Source: Diorhabda sublineata
Taxonomy: Eukaryota > Arthropoda > Insecta > Coleoptera > Chrysomelidae
Length of the DNA: 64,000 bases
Assembly: GCF_026230105.1 (NCBI RefSeq)
Contig: NC_079482.1
Coordinates: 16,306,001-16,370,000 of the forward strand
Direction of reading: 5' to 3'
Below are positions 1-10,923 of the stretch, in pieces. Every line of letters starts with the position of its first letter. The stretch's first letter is position 1. The notes under the pieces were generated by a model that saw only the letters and a list, made by a program, of their open reading frames with translations, did not search any database and was not told where the DNA came from. Made by a program: the position numbers and the translations under genes.

Positions 1-860
1 ATCTTGTACTCATTGAAGATATCTCCAGAAAAAATTGTTCTAGGGAAATAAATTGGATATTTGTCTACTACATTTGAGTGATCCTGTTTAATCCAAATGT
101 TATTCAAACACAATTAAAAACGGGAGTTCTTGCAATTTGATTTCCACTGTAAAGGAATTTTCTTCTACAAAGAATGGTTTCAAAGAACTGGTTCCGATAA
201 TACCTGCCCAGAAATTCACTATCAATAGACATTTCATTGTTTCCGCATCAATTTAAGATTAGTTTCAGTATTTAAAAATGTAGTGATTAAGTCAACATTA
301 ACGTAAATTTATCAGAAAATACTACATAATTTAGATATAAAATTACGGTCAGCTTCTAATTTTCACATAATGCCATTCTGTGGTCACGATTATTTGTTCG
401 GCAAACATAAACAAATTACACTAAATGTCTTACATTAGTCAGTGTGAGAAAGGAATTATTACATTTAAAAACAACTATCGATATAACAACCTAACATTGA
501 AATAAACAATTTGATAATAATTTTTATTTCAAACTACTGTATTTACATTATCTACAAGGAGAACTGCTAATTTGGATTAACTGTGCACACCACTATAAGC
601 AAGCAACATAGGCAAGCATGATTTTTCCACAACAATTATCGTCGTATATGAGTATCTTCGAATATCATAACTTACATATCCATAAATTATATTATTGATA
701 GAGATTTTGAGATAAAAGCTTTAAAAAATTGTATAAGATTTTAGCGAGTCCATAATTTGAAAAAAAAGTGTCAATACCTAACATTCACATAAAGTTCTAG
801 CAAAATTCTTTTTCTTTTTTCTATGATATCGCATGTTCGTTCTTCGATATATTTTCTCAT
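1..860. other. AT-rich stretch, no gene seen
   Basis: No long reading frame, repeat end or recognisable protein motif was found on either strand. Composition is strongly AT-rich like most of the window. Confidence 0.5.
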
Positions 861-1215
861 CCAGGCTCTAAGTTGTCTATTCGCCTCTTTTGTGGTTAAC
901 CTCTACTCCGTATTATTGAAGATTTATTGAAGATTTATCCCTTTCTATTTTTACTAGTCTTTCGTCTGTCATTCGACATATTTGAGTTCCATTGTTTTTA
1001 CACTTCTTTCTCGGTCTGGTAGGGTTTTTCCCAAGATTCGTCTGAGAATTTTTATCTCTGTGGTCTCCAAGAGCTGTTTCGGTTGTTTCGTCATACAACG
1101 GTCTGAAGGCATCCCACGACCTTATTTTACTCTAGCTACTTGTCCTCTCACCTCGTCTTCCACTCCTCCATCACTGATTATGTCAATTCCAATGTACTTG
1201 AAAATATCGAGATGG
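861..1215 (-). pseudogene. LINE reverse transcriptase C-terminal fragment
   Basis: Reading the minus strand gives, in order, a YIGIDIISDGG-like segment near 1180-1210 (LINE RTs usually have YLGxxxSSDG) and then LLETTEIKILRRILGKT at about 1030-1085, followed by DRER. This order is typical of the region after the RT palm in RTE/jockey-type non-LTR elements. Frames are broken, no start or endonuclease domain is present, and the fragment is short, so it is a dead 5'-truncated copy. The plus-strand 102-codon frame here is its antisense shadow. Family resemblance is judged by eye; the exact clade is uncertain. Confidence 0.6.
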
Positions 1216-1499
1216 TTCATCAGTGTTGCGGGAAAAGCAAGTTATACATTGTTGATTCCTTATACAGGGTGCATCGTTACTCCACTGTAACTTGAAATCA
1301 TATTTTTCAAACTGTACACCTTGTCTATATTTCCAATGTTTCATAATAGTTGAACTAGAATACAGACTACAGTCGTTTGAATTATTAACGAATTTTTGTG
1401 TCGATAGTAGATTTTTCTATAATTAAGCCAGGTTTATAAACTGTACAGTAAATGTCCCTTGTTCAAGTAGATATTATCTACAAAGTATTTTTAGACAAA

Positions 1500-1960
1500 A
1501 AAAGTAAGAAAATAGAAATGAGAATCTATGAATCAGTATTGCTACTACTACTGATCTATGGCGGCGAATCCTGGATACTAACCAAGAAAATTAAGCAGAA
1601 AATAACGTGAGAAATCAAGATACTACGAAAAATAGCACCGGTGAACACACAACATAAAATACGGAAGACACAATTAGATGTAAATTAATCGTAGTGAGTC
1701 TGATGCAAAAAATCAAATAGCGGATGAGATGATTTGCACACAGTGAGAATGACGGGGGACAAAACAGTTAAGGTTATATGGGAAACCGAAACTAACAAAA
1801 ATAAGACAAGAAGGGAATGGTATACGGAAATAACAAACAACTTGAAAAAAGATCAAGCAACTGGAAACGGACGAAACAGAAAGCAGAAGAGATTGTGGAT
1901 AAATAAGTGGAAATCGAATTGCGGTTTGAAATTTAGTGAAAGTGAAAAAGGCATTTGATT
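1500..1960 (+). pseudogene. LINE reverse transcriptase tail, decayed
   Basis: The plus strand encodes RIYESVLLLLLIYGGESW followed by ILTKKIKQKI and, after a stop, EIKILRKIA (about 1519-1635). LINE RTs have the pattern RIYKSVxxPxLxYGxExWxLTKK at this place. The 74-codon frame at 1734-1958 fits the basic C-terminal tail (GRxRKxW-like, then a W) of the same protein class. Several stops and frame changes separate the parts. It lies close to another RT scrap of the same domain on the opposite strand, probably from an independent insertion. I infer a 5'-truncated dead LINE copy. Confidence 0.62.
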
Positions 1961-2942
1961 TTAGTAGATTAGTGCGTAACCACATTTTAATATTGCTGTT
2001 CTAAATTACCTATATGTTTTCCAAGACAAAGGAATTGGAAGAATGGAGACAATAGAGTGTCGTATTTGAAAATATATTCAAGTAACTGCATATTTCTAGC
2101 GGGCTTAAGCAGGTGAACTGAATTATTTGAAAAACTTTCTTTCTACCTTCTTGCAAAATTATTACGTTACTTTATGAACACATTATATTAGTTTGTTAGC
2201 ATTAACGTCAAAGACAGATTGTATAAGAAATTTTAACTCTCACAGATACATTTTCATATTTAGTTGAAATGCAACCTCTATAATTAATTTCAACAAAAAA
2301 ATTGTAGCAGTAAGTTTTACTTTTATATTTGTTAAGTTATAGCCGAATCATTCCTAGATACACGCCACTGAGGCTCGTCTCTATCGTCGGTATCTTCAAT
2401 GATATTTAGAAGTATTAGTAGCCGCTAATCTAAACTCTGTCACTATTTCCCGACAGTGGTTGCTGCTGTCTCTAGTATATTATTTATGTTTAATTTACTG
2501 TGGGACATCTTCATCAGATTCGTATATCGAGATTAAAATTTAGATAACTACGAACTTCTAATAGTATAATTGAGATCTTCCGTTGAAAGAGTTGAAGGAA
2601 TATATATTATATATAAATATTATATTGAAACTAAAAATAGAAAGATTTTAAGAAAAAAAATAGAAAGAAAATTGGTAACGCTAGTTTTAATAGATTGGGC
2701 TTTTACATCTTTGAATTTAAGAATTGTGGGACATGTTATCATAAGTGAATGACTTTTCGAGTATTGCTTGAAGTTTTTACATTATAGAGTGATTTGGTTT
2801 GAAATAAGTCCTAGATGTTTACAAAATTTACTATTTTTCAATAGTATCTACTTTAAAATAGGCAATTGCATTCTTTTGACCACGTAAAAATTCTTCAATA
2901 AAACGTATTTTTTAAATGAGAAAGTCAATTGAACAATATCAG
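1961..2942. other. AT-rich stretch, no gene seen
   Basis: Nothing recognisable. The 60-codon plus-strand frame at 2570-2752 is low-complexity (I/K/Y-rich) and has no support. Confidence 0.45.
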
Positions 2943-3030
2943 ACATGTGCTAAAAAGTATTTCAACACGTGTTAAAAAGTATTTGAACACATGTGCTGAA
3001 AAGTATATAAACACGTATGCTGAAAAGTGA
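2943..3030. repeat. Four-unit minisatellite with E-box-like core
   Basis: Four imperfect tandem units of 22-24 bp start at 2943, 2965, 2987 and 3011. Each has the form ACAYRTGYTRAAAAGTATWT. The first three carry a CANNTG hexamer (CATGTG, CACGTG, CATGTG); in the last it is interrupted (CACGTATG). Seen directly. Any binding function is inference. Confidence 0.75.
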
Positions 3031-4749
3031 AAAATCCCATAAAATACTACTCGAGTGTGGCACCTCAGATTTTCATTCAACTACTTCATATATTATCCAG
3101 TAATAGTAATAACACTTATTTTTACCGTTCCAATTATGACTAGTACTTATTTGAACACAAATCACAACAAACATCATTTCAAACACTAATATAACTAAAA
3201 AAAAATCATAATTCGTCCACTTCTTCAGTCTTCTTAATTTTGGCCTTTTGCCTTTCGGCACCCAGCGAGATCATATATAACATAAGAAAAAGAAGCATTT
3301 CAATAAATGTATGTTTTGTTATTTTTTAGTACATGTGAGAAATAAGCTACGACTAGGTAAATATGAGTGTGCAATCTATCATTGTGATCTCAGGAAAAAT
3401 ATAGTAACTGTGCTCAATATACCTGCTTTCAATGATAAAAGTCGTCACTGTTGAAAAATCCAATCCCTCTGTCGAAATCATCTTAACGTTAAGTGATACA
3501 TTCTTAGATAGTATGCCACACTGCGAAGGGATGTGTAGAGTTGTTTAGTAAAGGTGCATAAAACTTTTATATATGCTGCTTTATTCAAAAAATGGCAATT
3601 ACTTCTTTATTTAGAATCAGTTTTACAAAACTGTTATACACAAACCAGAGAGAACTAATTCATGGGTCGATGTCATATTTGTTCGTCTTTGGGTATTAGG
3701 GATATTTTGAGCCATTAATTGTAGAATTTGTGGAAGGAAGTGATAGAATTATGTACAAAGGTATTCATTAAGGCAAGGGACTCAAAATTGTTGATAGGAA
3801 CAACATAATAAAAATTTTCAAATATATTTCGTTGAGATTTCATCGTTTGTTAAGCTTATTTTCTTCAAGCATATGACACGAGTGACTGCTTATATCTCGT
3901 CTAATTGCAAAATATGAGGGTCTTGTGACTTACCATTCTATTCTTTGAAGTTGTCTTTGAATGAACAAATTCTGCACCATATATTTTTCATATGAAGCGA
4001 TTAAGGACATAGCTCATGAAGTATTGGCAACCTTTCAACACTGCGGCGTAAAATTGAACTCGGGAAATTTAACACTTTGAGCCCTGGTGCTTCCACAGGA
4101 CCACAACCTAGAGTGGTCCTATGGACCACACGACATATTTTATTTCAAACCTCCTTCATGCCCAAGGGACCTCATTTAATATATTTTACAGTTAGGTTGG
4201 ACTGTCCTAACCCTACACTTGGTTAATTTGATTTTGTTTTAGTTCTCATATTTTTTTTCTTCGACATAATTTAAATAATATTTGATACCATTTTTGTTAA
4301 TTTTGTTTTTCAGGGTATAAAAAATATATTACAATATAAATATAACATTGAAAAATTGTTGTTGCAATCTGAATTATTTATGTTTTTCGCAAAACACTGA
4401 TTACAATAATGTGGTTTTCCAAAACAAACACTGCAATAATTTTTCACTTTGAATTTTACAATAATTTTTTTCACTGTACCCTACACCCTCTCTTCTCACC
4501 TTTTCACTTTGACATTGTGTTTTCACTAAAACTTGGAGAAGTTTTCGCACATTTTATTTCAAAAGTTTTTTTTTTATTTTTCCTTGGATCTACACCACAT
4601 ATGGAGTGTAAAAATACAAAAAAAATTTTTGGGCCCAATGAAAAGTTCATAAATTATGGTAGATAATTGATAATTTATTTCGTGTAATGGTATTTTTAAA
4701 ACTGAAACTTCTTTCACATCAAGACAAGACACAAAATTTTATCCATATA
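3031..4749. other. AT-rich stretch with one small inverted repeat
   Basis: No gene recognised. A perfect 8-bp inverted repeat, AGGACCAC at 4097-4104 and GTGGTCCT at 4113-4120, sits in a locally GC-richer patch (4080-4240). A minus-strand 62-codon frame at 3073-3261 has a basic N-terminus and one hydrophobic stretch but no splice or start support. Confidence 0.4.
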
Positions 4750-5205
4750 ACCCTCAACTTCCAAGCTTGCTAGCAATACTCTAAATCTGATATCACCCCA
4801 TGAAAGCAGCCCAGTGCCAGATAAAAAAGAAATATTTCTTTCTAAAATAATAACATCTCCATTCAACAAACAACTCATTGACAGTAATAGAAAGAAGAAT
4901 GACAAAGAGAATAGGTTTTCAATGCTAAAGAATAAGAAACACAAAGAAGAAAAATTTAGAGGAAAACAGCAAAAAGAAAAAATCAAGTCTAATAATAGTC
5001 CCATTGATTCAAATGATAAAGAAGAAATACACTTTGACACAGGCAGTGAGCCTGATGTTGCCATAGGACATCAAGCTCCTGAGTCAGAGGATGCAGAATG
5101 TATATTCTGAAACAACCTGTTTTCTTAAGATATTCGAGAAGAGATATGGATCAAATGTCTGATGTGCGGGTTCTGGGCCTATGGTGATTGCGCAGGTGCA
5201 GAGTT
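4750..5205 (+). pseudogene. Pogo/Tigger-like transposase C-terminal fragment
   Basis: A plus-strand frame runs from about 4768 through an ISPHESSPVPDKKE segment, a long Lys/Glu-rich stretch (KEEKFRGKQQKEKIK) and an acidic tail ending SEDAECIF. After one stop codon (TGA at the position where the family has Cys) the same frame continues as a zinc-ribbon/PHD-like tail with IKCLMCGFWAYGDCAGAE. Insect pogo/Tigger (DDE_1, jerky-like) transposases end exactly this way: Pro/Ser linker, basic coiled segment, acidic stretch, then a Cys-rich WxxCxxCxxWxHxxC tail. HTH and catalytic domains are absent, so this is only the 3' part of a dead copy. The opposite-strand 116-codon frame is a shadow. Confidence 0.65.
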
Positions 5206-6560
5206 CTAAAATTGACCAAAGTTATTGTAGTTGTTCATAAATGTATACGTTTATTTATTTATAGTTTTATAGTAGTCTATATTTGGGTACCTATTTCATG
5301 TTGGATATCTTTATGTTGAATTTATTTTTGCGAAAATTTTATATTTTAAATTTTAGATGTAAAACAAAACTGTCCATAATTCAAGCGCAGCCCTATGATT
5401 GATAATAAATAAGAGAATAAAAGAATTTGAATCACATATTTTTTTCTGGACAACAAAAACAAAAAGATATTCCATATTTGGTCACTTTCCTCTACATAAT
5501 TTACTTTGAGTATAACAAATTTTGAAATAATACTCACAGATGATTCTTGGGATAATTTTAACAAGAATTTTTAATAAAAAATACTATTCTTGTTTTCTTT
5601 TGAAGTACAGAAATGAGTTTTTATTTTTAATAGATTTTGTCTTGAAATCGAAACAAGTCAATGTGTTGAAAGTTGAAACACTAGTTCTTTATTTATATGT
5701 ATTTATTTGTTGCGGGGGTTTCCATTGTTGTTCATTTATTTACTACTTAATATACTGTTTATTGTTACCATTACAAAAAACACTCACAATGACACTGTCC
5801 GACACGCGTTCTGATGAATAAGTATATAAGTCATCAAGGTTTATTTATGTACTGTCAAACTGATAACTGATAATTTGATTGTACAGATGCGCATAAGAAA
5901 ACCCGAAAAGACATTTTCAGTAGTCCTTCAACAAAGTATATAACAGAATATTCGTTGTATAGCATAGAAACAAATCTTTTTCATAGTTGCCTTCGAGAGC
6001 GATATAACGATTATGGCAGTCACACATTTTTAGATAGCATTTTAATAGTACGATTCGTCATTAGCTTAGAATAGACTCTATTTTTGGCGATAACCTTTCA
6101 CTAGTGCAATATTTCTGTCCAGTAAGTACCCTACTGAGTTTTGATAACAGAAAAAAGTCGCTTGTGTCAGAAAATACAATGGAAATGGGAGCAATTCTAA
6201 TCCCAATGCATGAAATTTTGCTATTGATTTTTGACACGGTGCATTGTCTTATTAAGACTGTCATCTGACTGTCGATATCGATTGGAGTTCGATGTGAAAT
6301 ATGATATGATTCATTCATTGTTGAAATTATTTCGTGCACTTTTCAATGTTTTTGTTGATAAGAGCTTGCTTGAGGCGTTCACTGCTTGCATTGACCTTGC
6401 TGTTCATGTCGCCTCCAGCAAACCAATTCTCAACGGTTCCTTTTCATGGGGCACAGTCCAAATATTATTTTTTAATCCATCTAAGCCTTGGCTCTTATAG
6501 TACGTCAGCTCTCTGATATATACACCTATCTATCGAAGGTTAGGGCTTGATATTGAGAAC
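5206..6560. other. Unassigned AT-rich stretch
   Basis: Overlapping frames on both strands at 6061-6516 (60-92 codons) are open, but none matches a family I recognise. I cannot tell whether they are an old repeat. The rest shows nothing. Confidence 0.35.
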
Positions 6561-6564
6561 ACTG

Positions 6565-7020
6565 AGAATTTATGTGCAAGATAATAACAATTGAAGAGCG
6601 ATGGATCTATCACTATGTTACCACAGCTAAAAATGCAGCCTTAAGAAGGGAAGGTCATTGTAACTATGCTGAAGGTGTGTTTTTAGTAGACTACCTGCAA
6701 ATAGGAGCCCCAATTTAGTTTTTTAGGTCAATTTTTTAGTCAGAAAGGAGCCACAATCACAGGTTCTTATTACACCAATTTAGTTCTAATATTACATAAG
6801 ACGATAAAAGAAAAATACCGGGGAGTCTTAAGCTAAGGTGTTCTCGCAAACAGTAAGAAATCCACTATTACAACTTCCACAATCTGACAAGGGTTTTATC
6901 AATTGAACATCTGCCATATACTACAGATTTGGCTTCCAGTGGTTATCAATTTTTTTGTAAACTAAGACATCTCTTACGTGGTAACGATTTCTTCGGATAA
7001 TGAATCCATATTTGCGATAT
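6565..7020 (+). pseudogene. Mariner transposase relic (catalytic domain)
   Basis: The plus strand reads TIEERWIYHY near 6587-6616, where mariner has T-x-D-E-x-W-I-x-H-Y. It then gives FLVDYLQIGAPI (mariner FxDYLxxGxTI), SYYTNLV, and HLPYTTDLASSGYQFF with KLRHLLRG (mariner HPPYSPDLAPSDYxLF, LxxxLRG). Two of the three catalytic positions are gone: the first Asp reads Glu, and the Asp of the SDY motif reads Gly. At least two frameshifts are needed. No terminal inverted repeats were found. It ends about 200 bp before the copia insertion. Confident as mariner, dead. Confidence 0.72.
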
Positions 7021-7229
7021 ACTAGAGATTGTAGAGATTGACCAATATTTCTTTTAAGAGAAATTAGAATGCAAAAATATTGATTTAAAAATGTGTCATT
7101 TTCAAAGGAGAGTACTCGTTTATAGAAAATATACTTTTTCAAAACCAATAACTTAACAACATTCCATATCACCTAAATAAAAAAGTGAAATTTCTATGAA
7201 GAATTGCTTAAAACTATGCTTATCATTAT

Positions 7230-7616
7230 TGTTGGAGTATAGCAACGATGCGCACACTAAATATAATTGTGCCTGTGCGAAATAAAAATGCCAGGTAGAC
7301 GGGAAACCAAGAGAGCCAAATTTTATTGCTCTTCCCCTTCCGTCTGAAGAGCCCCGAAGGATGACCCACCACGGTCAGTCCGCCACCAGCCCACGCGACA
7401 GCCAGTCGCATTCAGCAGTTCACATCCAGTTATCAGTGTTTATACAAAAGTGTTTTTTACAGTCCATTCATTTATAATTAAACGAAAGACTTTTTTAAGT
7501 GCATTTTATATACTGCGTTACGTGCATACTTTTATTCATGTATTATTGGGCTTCATTTATGTATTATTAATAAAGTCAATCTAATAATACTTATTGTTTA
7601 TTAACATTTAACAACA
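7230..7616 (+). repeat. 5' LTR of the copia element
   Basis: 387 bp, TG...CA ended. It contains a TATA-like TATAATTA at 7473-7480 and an AATAAA polyadenylation signal at 7569-7574. It differs from the 3' LTR at three positions: G/A in the CCAAGAGAG segment, T/C in the T run before AAGTGC, and G/T in TATTGGGCTT. Confidence 0.95.
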
Positions 7617-7634
7617 GGTTATGGGCCCAGCCCA
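7617..7634 (+). other. Copia primer binding site
   Basis: GGTTATGGGCCCAGCCCA directly follows the 5' LTR. Drosophila copia has nearly the same sequence here and primes from an internal fragment of initiator tRNA-Met. The same priming mode is inferred. Confidence 0.8.
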
Positions 7635-7746
7635 ATAATACAATAAAGTAAATAAATAAAAGTGCTCATAAAGTTAAGTAACGCAGTATAGGACAATTTA
7701 AAGTTAAACACTGAAGTGAACTAAAGTAAAGTGAATTTTTCGCACG

Positions 7747-10509
7747 ATGGCAGAAAGCGTAAGGTATAACGTGCAAAAATTGAACAGTGACAATTACTCC
7801 ACATGGAGTTTCAAAGTGAAGTTGCTATTGATAAAAGACGGTTTGTGGGACGTGGTTCGTCAAGATAAAGATGCGGCCACTACAGTTCCCCCCGCAGCCG
7901 GAGCCGACACCGCCGCGATCGCTGCTGCTGGCGCAGCTACTACTACAGCCGTTACCGCTTGGCAGAAGAAGGATCAAGACGCTCAAGTCGTGATTGGCTT
8001 GACAGTTGAAGATAGCCAATTGCGATTCATCAAGGAGAAGAAAACGGCGCACGATCAATGGGAGGCATTGAAGTCACATCACCAAAAGAATACAACTTCA
8101 AATAAGGTACACCTTTTAAAGCGCGTTGTTCGCATGACTCTCGAAGAGAGCGGAGACATGGAAGCTCACGTTGCGAAAATGTCAGAATATTTTGATAAGC
8201 TCGCTGCACTAGGCGTAGAAATGAAGGACGACGTAATTGCTTGTTTCTATTTATCGAGTTTACCGGAGTCTTACGACACTCTCACTACGGCTTTGGAGAG
8301 TAGGCCCGAATCAGACCTCACCTCTGAATTCGTGAAGAGTCGATTAATCGACGAATTCATGAGGCGCAAAGGGGCTCAAGAAGTGAGGGAGATTTCAGGC
8401 AAAGAAACAGCGATGAAGGCCGAGCATAAAGCAAATAGCAGCGGCAATCAGACATCCAAAAGAAGCTGTTTCTTCTGCAAAAAGGAAGGGCACATCAAGG
8501 TAAACTGCAATAAATATAAGGCCTGGAAAGCGAAGCAGGAAAAGGGCAATAAAGTTTCCGAGGAGCGCGAACAGACAGGAACTGCTTACACGTGTCGCGA
8601 GATTTGTCTAGGCGCAAGGACAACAGAATGCAGCTGGATTGTGGACTCAGGCGCAACGAGCCACATGGTGCAGTCTCGAGAATTTTTCGACAAGATAGAC
8701 CCCAGTAAAAAGGGATTTGTCTGCCTCGAAGACGAGACGAGAGCGGCAATCGAAGGCAAGGGGTCTGGGGCCATAAAGTGTTCGGCCGACGGCGAAAAAT
8801 TTTCACAACTGCAAATAAACGACATGCTGCTCGTTCCCGGTTTGGGGACAAATTTATTGTCGGTTCGGAAAATGACCAACGACGGCTACGAAATTATTTT
8901 TAAAAAGGATAGCTGCAGCATCGTAAAAGATGGAAAGGTGAAAGCAGTCGCACGCGCCCCCTCAAATTCAGATCTCTACGAGATAAAGACAGCGCAAAGG
9001 GCCTGTACGGCCAATCAAGTCGTAAAAGAAAAAATCAGTGAAGGACACACCGAAAGCTGCCAACATGTTTGGCACCGACGTCTCGGGCATCGAAATCCAG
9101 ATGCTATAAAGGAGATGGCAGCGAAGGGTCTTGCTACCGGCATCCTGGTAGTCGATTGCGGTATGCGGGAAATCTGCGAGTGCTGTTTGAAGGGCAAGAT
9201 GCCTCGCTTAGCATTTCCAAAACAGTCATTTAGCAAGACAAAGGCTCCACTCGATTTAATTCACACAGACGTCTGCTCAATGCCGGAGCTCACGGTCGGT
9301 CGTAAAAAGTATGTTTTAACCATCATCGATGATTTTTCGAGATATACGCACTTGTATCTTTTAGAGCATAAGAATGAAGCTACGAAATTCATCAAGCAGT
9401 TTGTGCAGATGGGGAAAGCTCAGTTCAACAAGACCGTCAAGATGATCAGATCAGATCGAGGCCGTGAATACGTAAATAATGATTTACGCGGATATCTGCA
9501 AAAGGAAGGGATTCGCATTCAGTACACCGCGCCCTATTCGCCGCCGCAAAACGGCGTCGCAGAAAGAAAAAACAGGTATTTGACAGACGCTACAAGATGT
9601 ATGCTTTCGGACGCTCAGCTAGGCAAACAGTTTTGGGGTGAGGCAATTCACACTGCATGTTATTTGCAAAACAGATCGCCTACGCGAGCGACAGGTAAAA
9701 CACCATTTGAATTATGGTACGGCATCAAACCAGACTTAAAGCATCTACGCATTTTTGGCTGCGTAGCTTACAGACACATCGACGATCAGCAGCGAAAAAA
9801 GTTAGATGACAAAGCCGAGAAATTAATTTTCGTCGGCTACTCCGAAGAATCGAAAGCTTATCGCCTTCGCGACATCAAGACAAATGGCATAAAGATAAGT
9901 CGAGATGTGCATTTCGGTGACACTTTGAAGAAAGACGATTCTACACAGTTTGAGATTATATTCTCGAAATGCGGCAACTGCGATGAAGACCTCGAGAATA
10001 GTCAAGACAATGACAACAGTTCAAGCGAATCAACACACGGCAATGAAGATGGGTCAGACAACGAAGATTTTACTTCGGCAGAAGAAGGGAGCGGCAGCGG
10101 TTTGAGTGGATTCGCGCCGCCCGCTCGTATACCTGATGCAGCCCCAGCAGCGGTCAGGCGCTCCAACAGGTCAAACAGAGGCGTGCCGCCCGCCAGGTAT
10201 GAAGCTACAGCTAATTTAGTAAAAGAACAGCCCGACCCGCTAACTGTGACCGAGGCCTTATCAAGGCCCGATAAAGACGATTGGCAGAAAGCCATGGATG
10301 AAGAGATCGAGTCTTTACGATCAAATGGCACATGGGAAATCGTGCCGCGACCTAGCGAACAAAACATCATCAGAGACATAAAGAAGAAGAGCCTCATGAA
10401 CTACGAGTACTGCCAAACAGATGAAATGATTGCTGACATGCTAACAAAGCCATTAGGAAAAAACAAGCTACGATACTTTGCAGAAAAAGGCGGATTAGTA
10501 TGTCAATAA
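7747..10509 (+). CDS. Copia Gag-protease-integrase polyprotein with RT/RNase H deleted
   Basis: One uninterrupted 920-codon frame from ATG 7747. Gag has an N-terminal LNSDNYSTWSFKVKLLL segment (copia gag N-domain), the UBN2-like body, and a CX2CX4HX4C zinc knuckle at residues 241-254. Protease has the active site DSGAT at 300-304. Integrase has an HHCC zinc domain (H443, H448, C477, C480) and a D-D-35-E triad at D508, D570 and E606, all intact, followed by TPFELWYG. An acidic linker leads to the first RT residues (WQKAMDEEIESL, about 850), which end near residue 872 and join directly to the extreme C-terminus of RNase H (ADMLTKPLG). Full copia polyproteins are about 1,400 residues, so roughly 450-500 residues are missing, with frame kept (junction near 10355-10375). 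The product could give Gag particles, protease and integrase but no cDNA. Overlapping minus-strand frames are shadows. Confidence 0.93.
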   Translation: MAESVRYNVQKLNSDNYSTWSFKVKLLLIKDGLWDVVRQDKDAATTVPPAAGADTAAIAAAGAATTTAVTAWQKKDQDAQVVIGLTVEDSQLRFIKEKKTAHDQWEALKSHHQKNTTSNKVHLLKRVVRMTLEESGDMEAHVAKMSEYFDKLAALGVEMKDDVIACFYLSSLPESYDTLTTALESRPESDLTSEFVKSRLIDEFMRRKGAQEVREISGKETAMKAEHKANSSGNQTSKRSCFFCKKEGHIKVNCNKYKAWKAKQEKGNKVSEEREQTGTAYTCREICLGARTTECSWIVDSGATSHMVQSREFFDKIDPSKKGFVCLEDETRAAIEGKGSGAIKCSADGEKFSQLQINDMLLVPGLGTNLLSVRKMTNDGYEIIFKKDSCSIVKDGKVKAVARAPSNSDLYEIKTAQRACTANQVVKEKISEGHTESCQHVWHRRLGHRNPDAIKEMAAKGLATGILVVDCGMREICECCLKGKMPRLAFPKQSFSKTKAPLDLIHTDVCSMPELTVGRKKYVLTIIDDFSRYTHLYLLEHKNEATKFIKQFVQMGKAQFNKTVKMIRSDRGREYVNNDLRGYLQKEGIRIQYTAPYSPPQNGVAERKNRYLTDATRCMLSDAQLGKQFWGEAIHTACYLQNRSPTRATGKTPFELWYGIKPDLKHLRIFGCVAYRHIDDQQRKKLDDKAEKLIFVGYSEESKAYRLRDIKTNGIKISRDVHFGDTLKKDDSTQFEIIFSKCGNCDEDLENSQDNDNSSSESTHGNEDGSDNEDFTSAEEGSGSGLSGFAPPARIPDAAPAAVRRSNRSNRGVPPARYEATANLVKEQPDPLTVTEALSRPDKDDWQKAMDEEIESLRSNGTWEIVPRPSEQNIIRDIKKKSLMNYEYCQTDEMIADMLTKPLGKNKLRYFAEKGGLVCQ

Positions 10510-10527
10510 ATCAGGTGTGCGTTCGTT

Positions 10528-10536
10528 GAGGAAGGG
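10528..10536 (+). other. Copia polypurine tract
   Basis: GAGGAAGGG immediately precedes the 3' LTR, the position used to prime plus-strand DNA synthesis in LTR elements. Confidence 0.8.
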
Positions 10537-10923
10537 TGTTGGAGTATAGCAACGATGCGCACACTAAATATAATTGTGCCTGTGCGAAATAAAAATGCCA
10601 GGTAGACGGGAAACCAAAAGAGCCAAATTTTATTGCTCTTCCCCTTCCGTCTGAAGAGCCCCGAAGGATGACCCACCACGGTCAGTCCGCCACCAGCCCA
10701 CGCGACAGCCAGTCGCATTCAGCAGTTCACATCCAGTTATCAGTGTTTATACAAAAGTGTTTTTTACAGTCCATTCATTTATAATTAAACGAAAGACTTT
10801 TTCAAGTGCATTTTATATACTGCGTTACGTGCATACTTTTATTCATGTATTATTGTGCTTCATTTATGTATTATTAATAAAGTCAATCTAATAATACTTA
10901 TTGTTTATTAACATTTAACAACA
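10537..10923 (+). repeat. 3' LTR of the copia element
   Basis: 387 bp, same length as the 5' LTR with three substitutions. AATAAA at 10876-10881. Followed by the ATTAT target duplication. Confidence 0.95.

Larger units (their letters stand above)
7230..10923 (+). mobile_element. Ty1/copia LTR retrotransposon, RT-deleted copy
   Basis: A complete insertion of 3694 bp bounded by 387-bp LTRs that start TGTTGG and end ACAACA. The host sequence ATTAT is present immediately outside both ends (7225-7229 and 10924-10928), a 5-bp target duplication as expected for copia integrases. Priming site and polypurine tract are in place. The single ORF lacks the RT and RNase H cores, so the copy cannot reverse-transcribe itself and would depend on a full-length relative. 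Three substitutions between the LTRs mark a fairly recent insertion. GC content is clearly higher than in the surrounding DNA. It lies about 0.7 kb beyond the 3' end proposed for the minus-strand EB-module gene. Confidence 0.95.

Noticed and set aside
3073..3261. 62-codon minus-strand frame with a hydrophobic segment, considered as a membrane exon of the EB-module gene
   Set aside because: No convincing acceptor upstream and no matching phase; 8 kb from exon 3 with no link.
4714..5064. 116-codon minus-strand Phe/Ser/Leu-rich frame
   Set aside because: Antisense to the pogo-like Lys-rich tail.
6061..6516. Overlapping frames on both strands, looked at as a possible mariner or gag piece
   Set aside because: No motif could be matched on either strand; the mariner signal only begins near 6565.
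7226..7411. Minus-strand ORF repeated in both LTRs (also 10503-10718)
   Set aside because: Present twice only because the LTRs are duplicated; no coding features.
8495..8879. Minus-strand frames of 118 and 97 codons inside the copia ORF
   Set aside because: Shadows of the intact plus-strand polyprotein; no independent motif or start context.
10002..10397. 131-codon minus-strand frame over the copia acidic linker
   Set aside because: Shadow of low-complexity acidic coding sequence.
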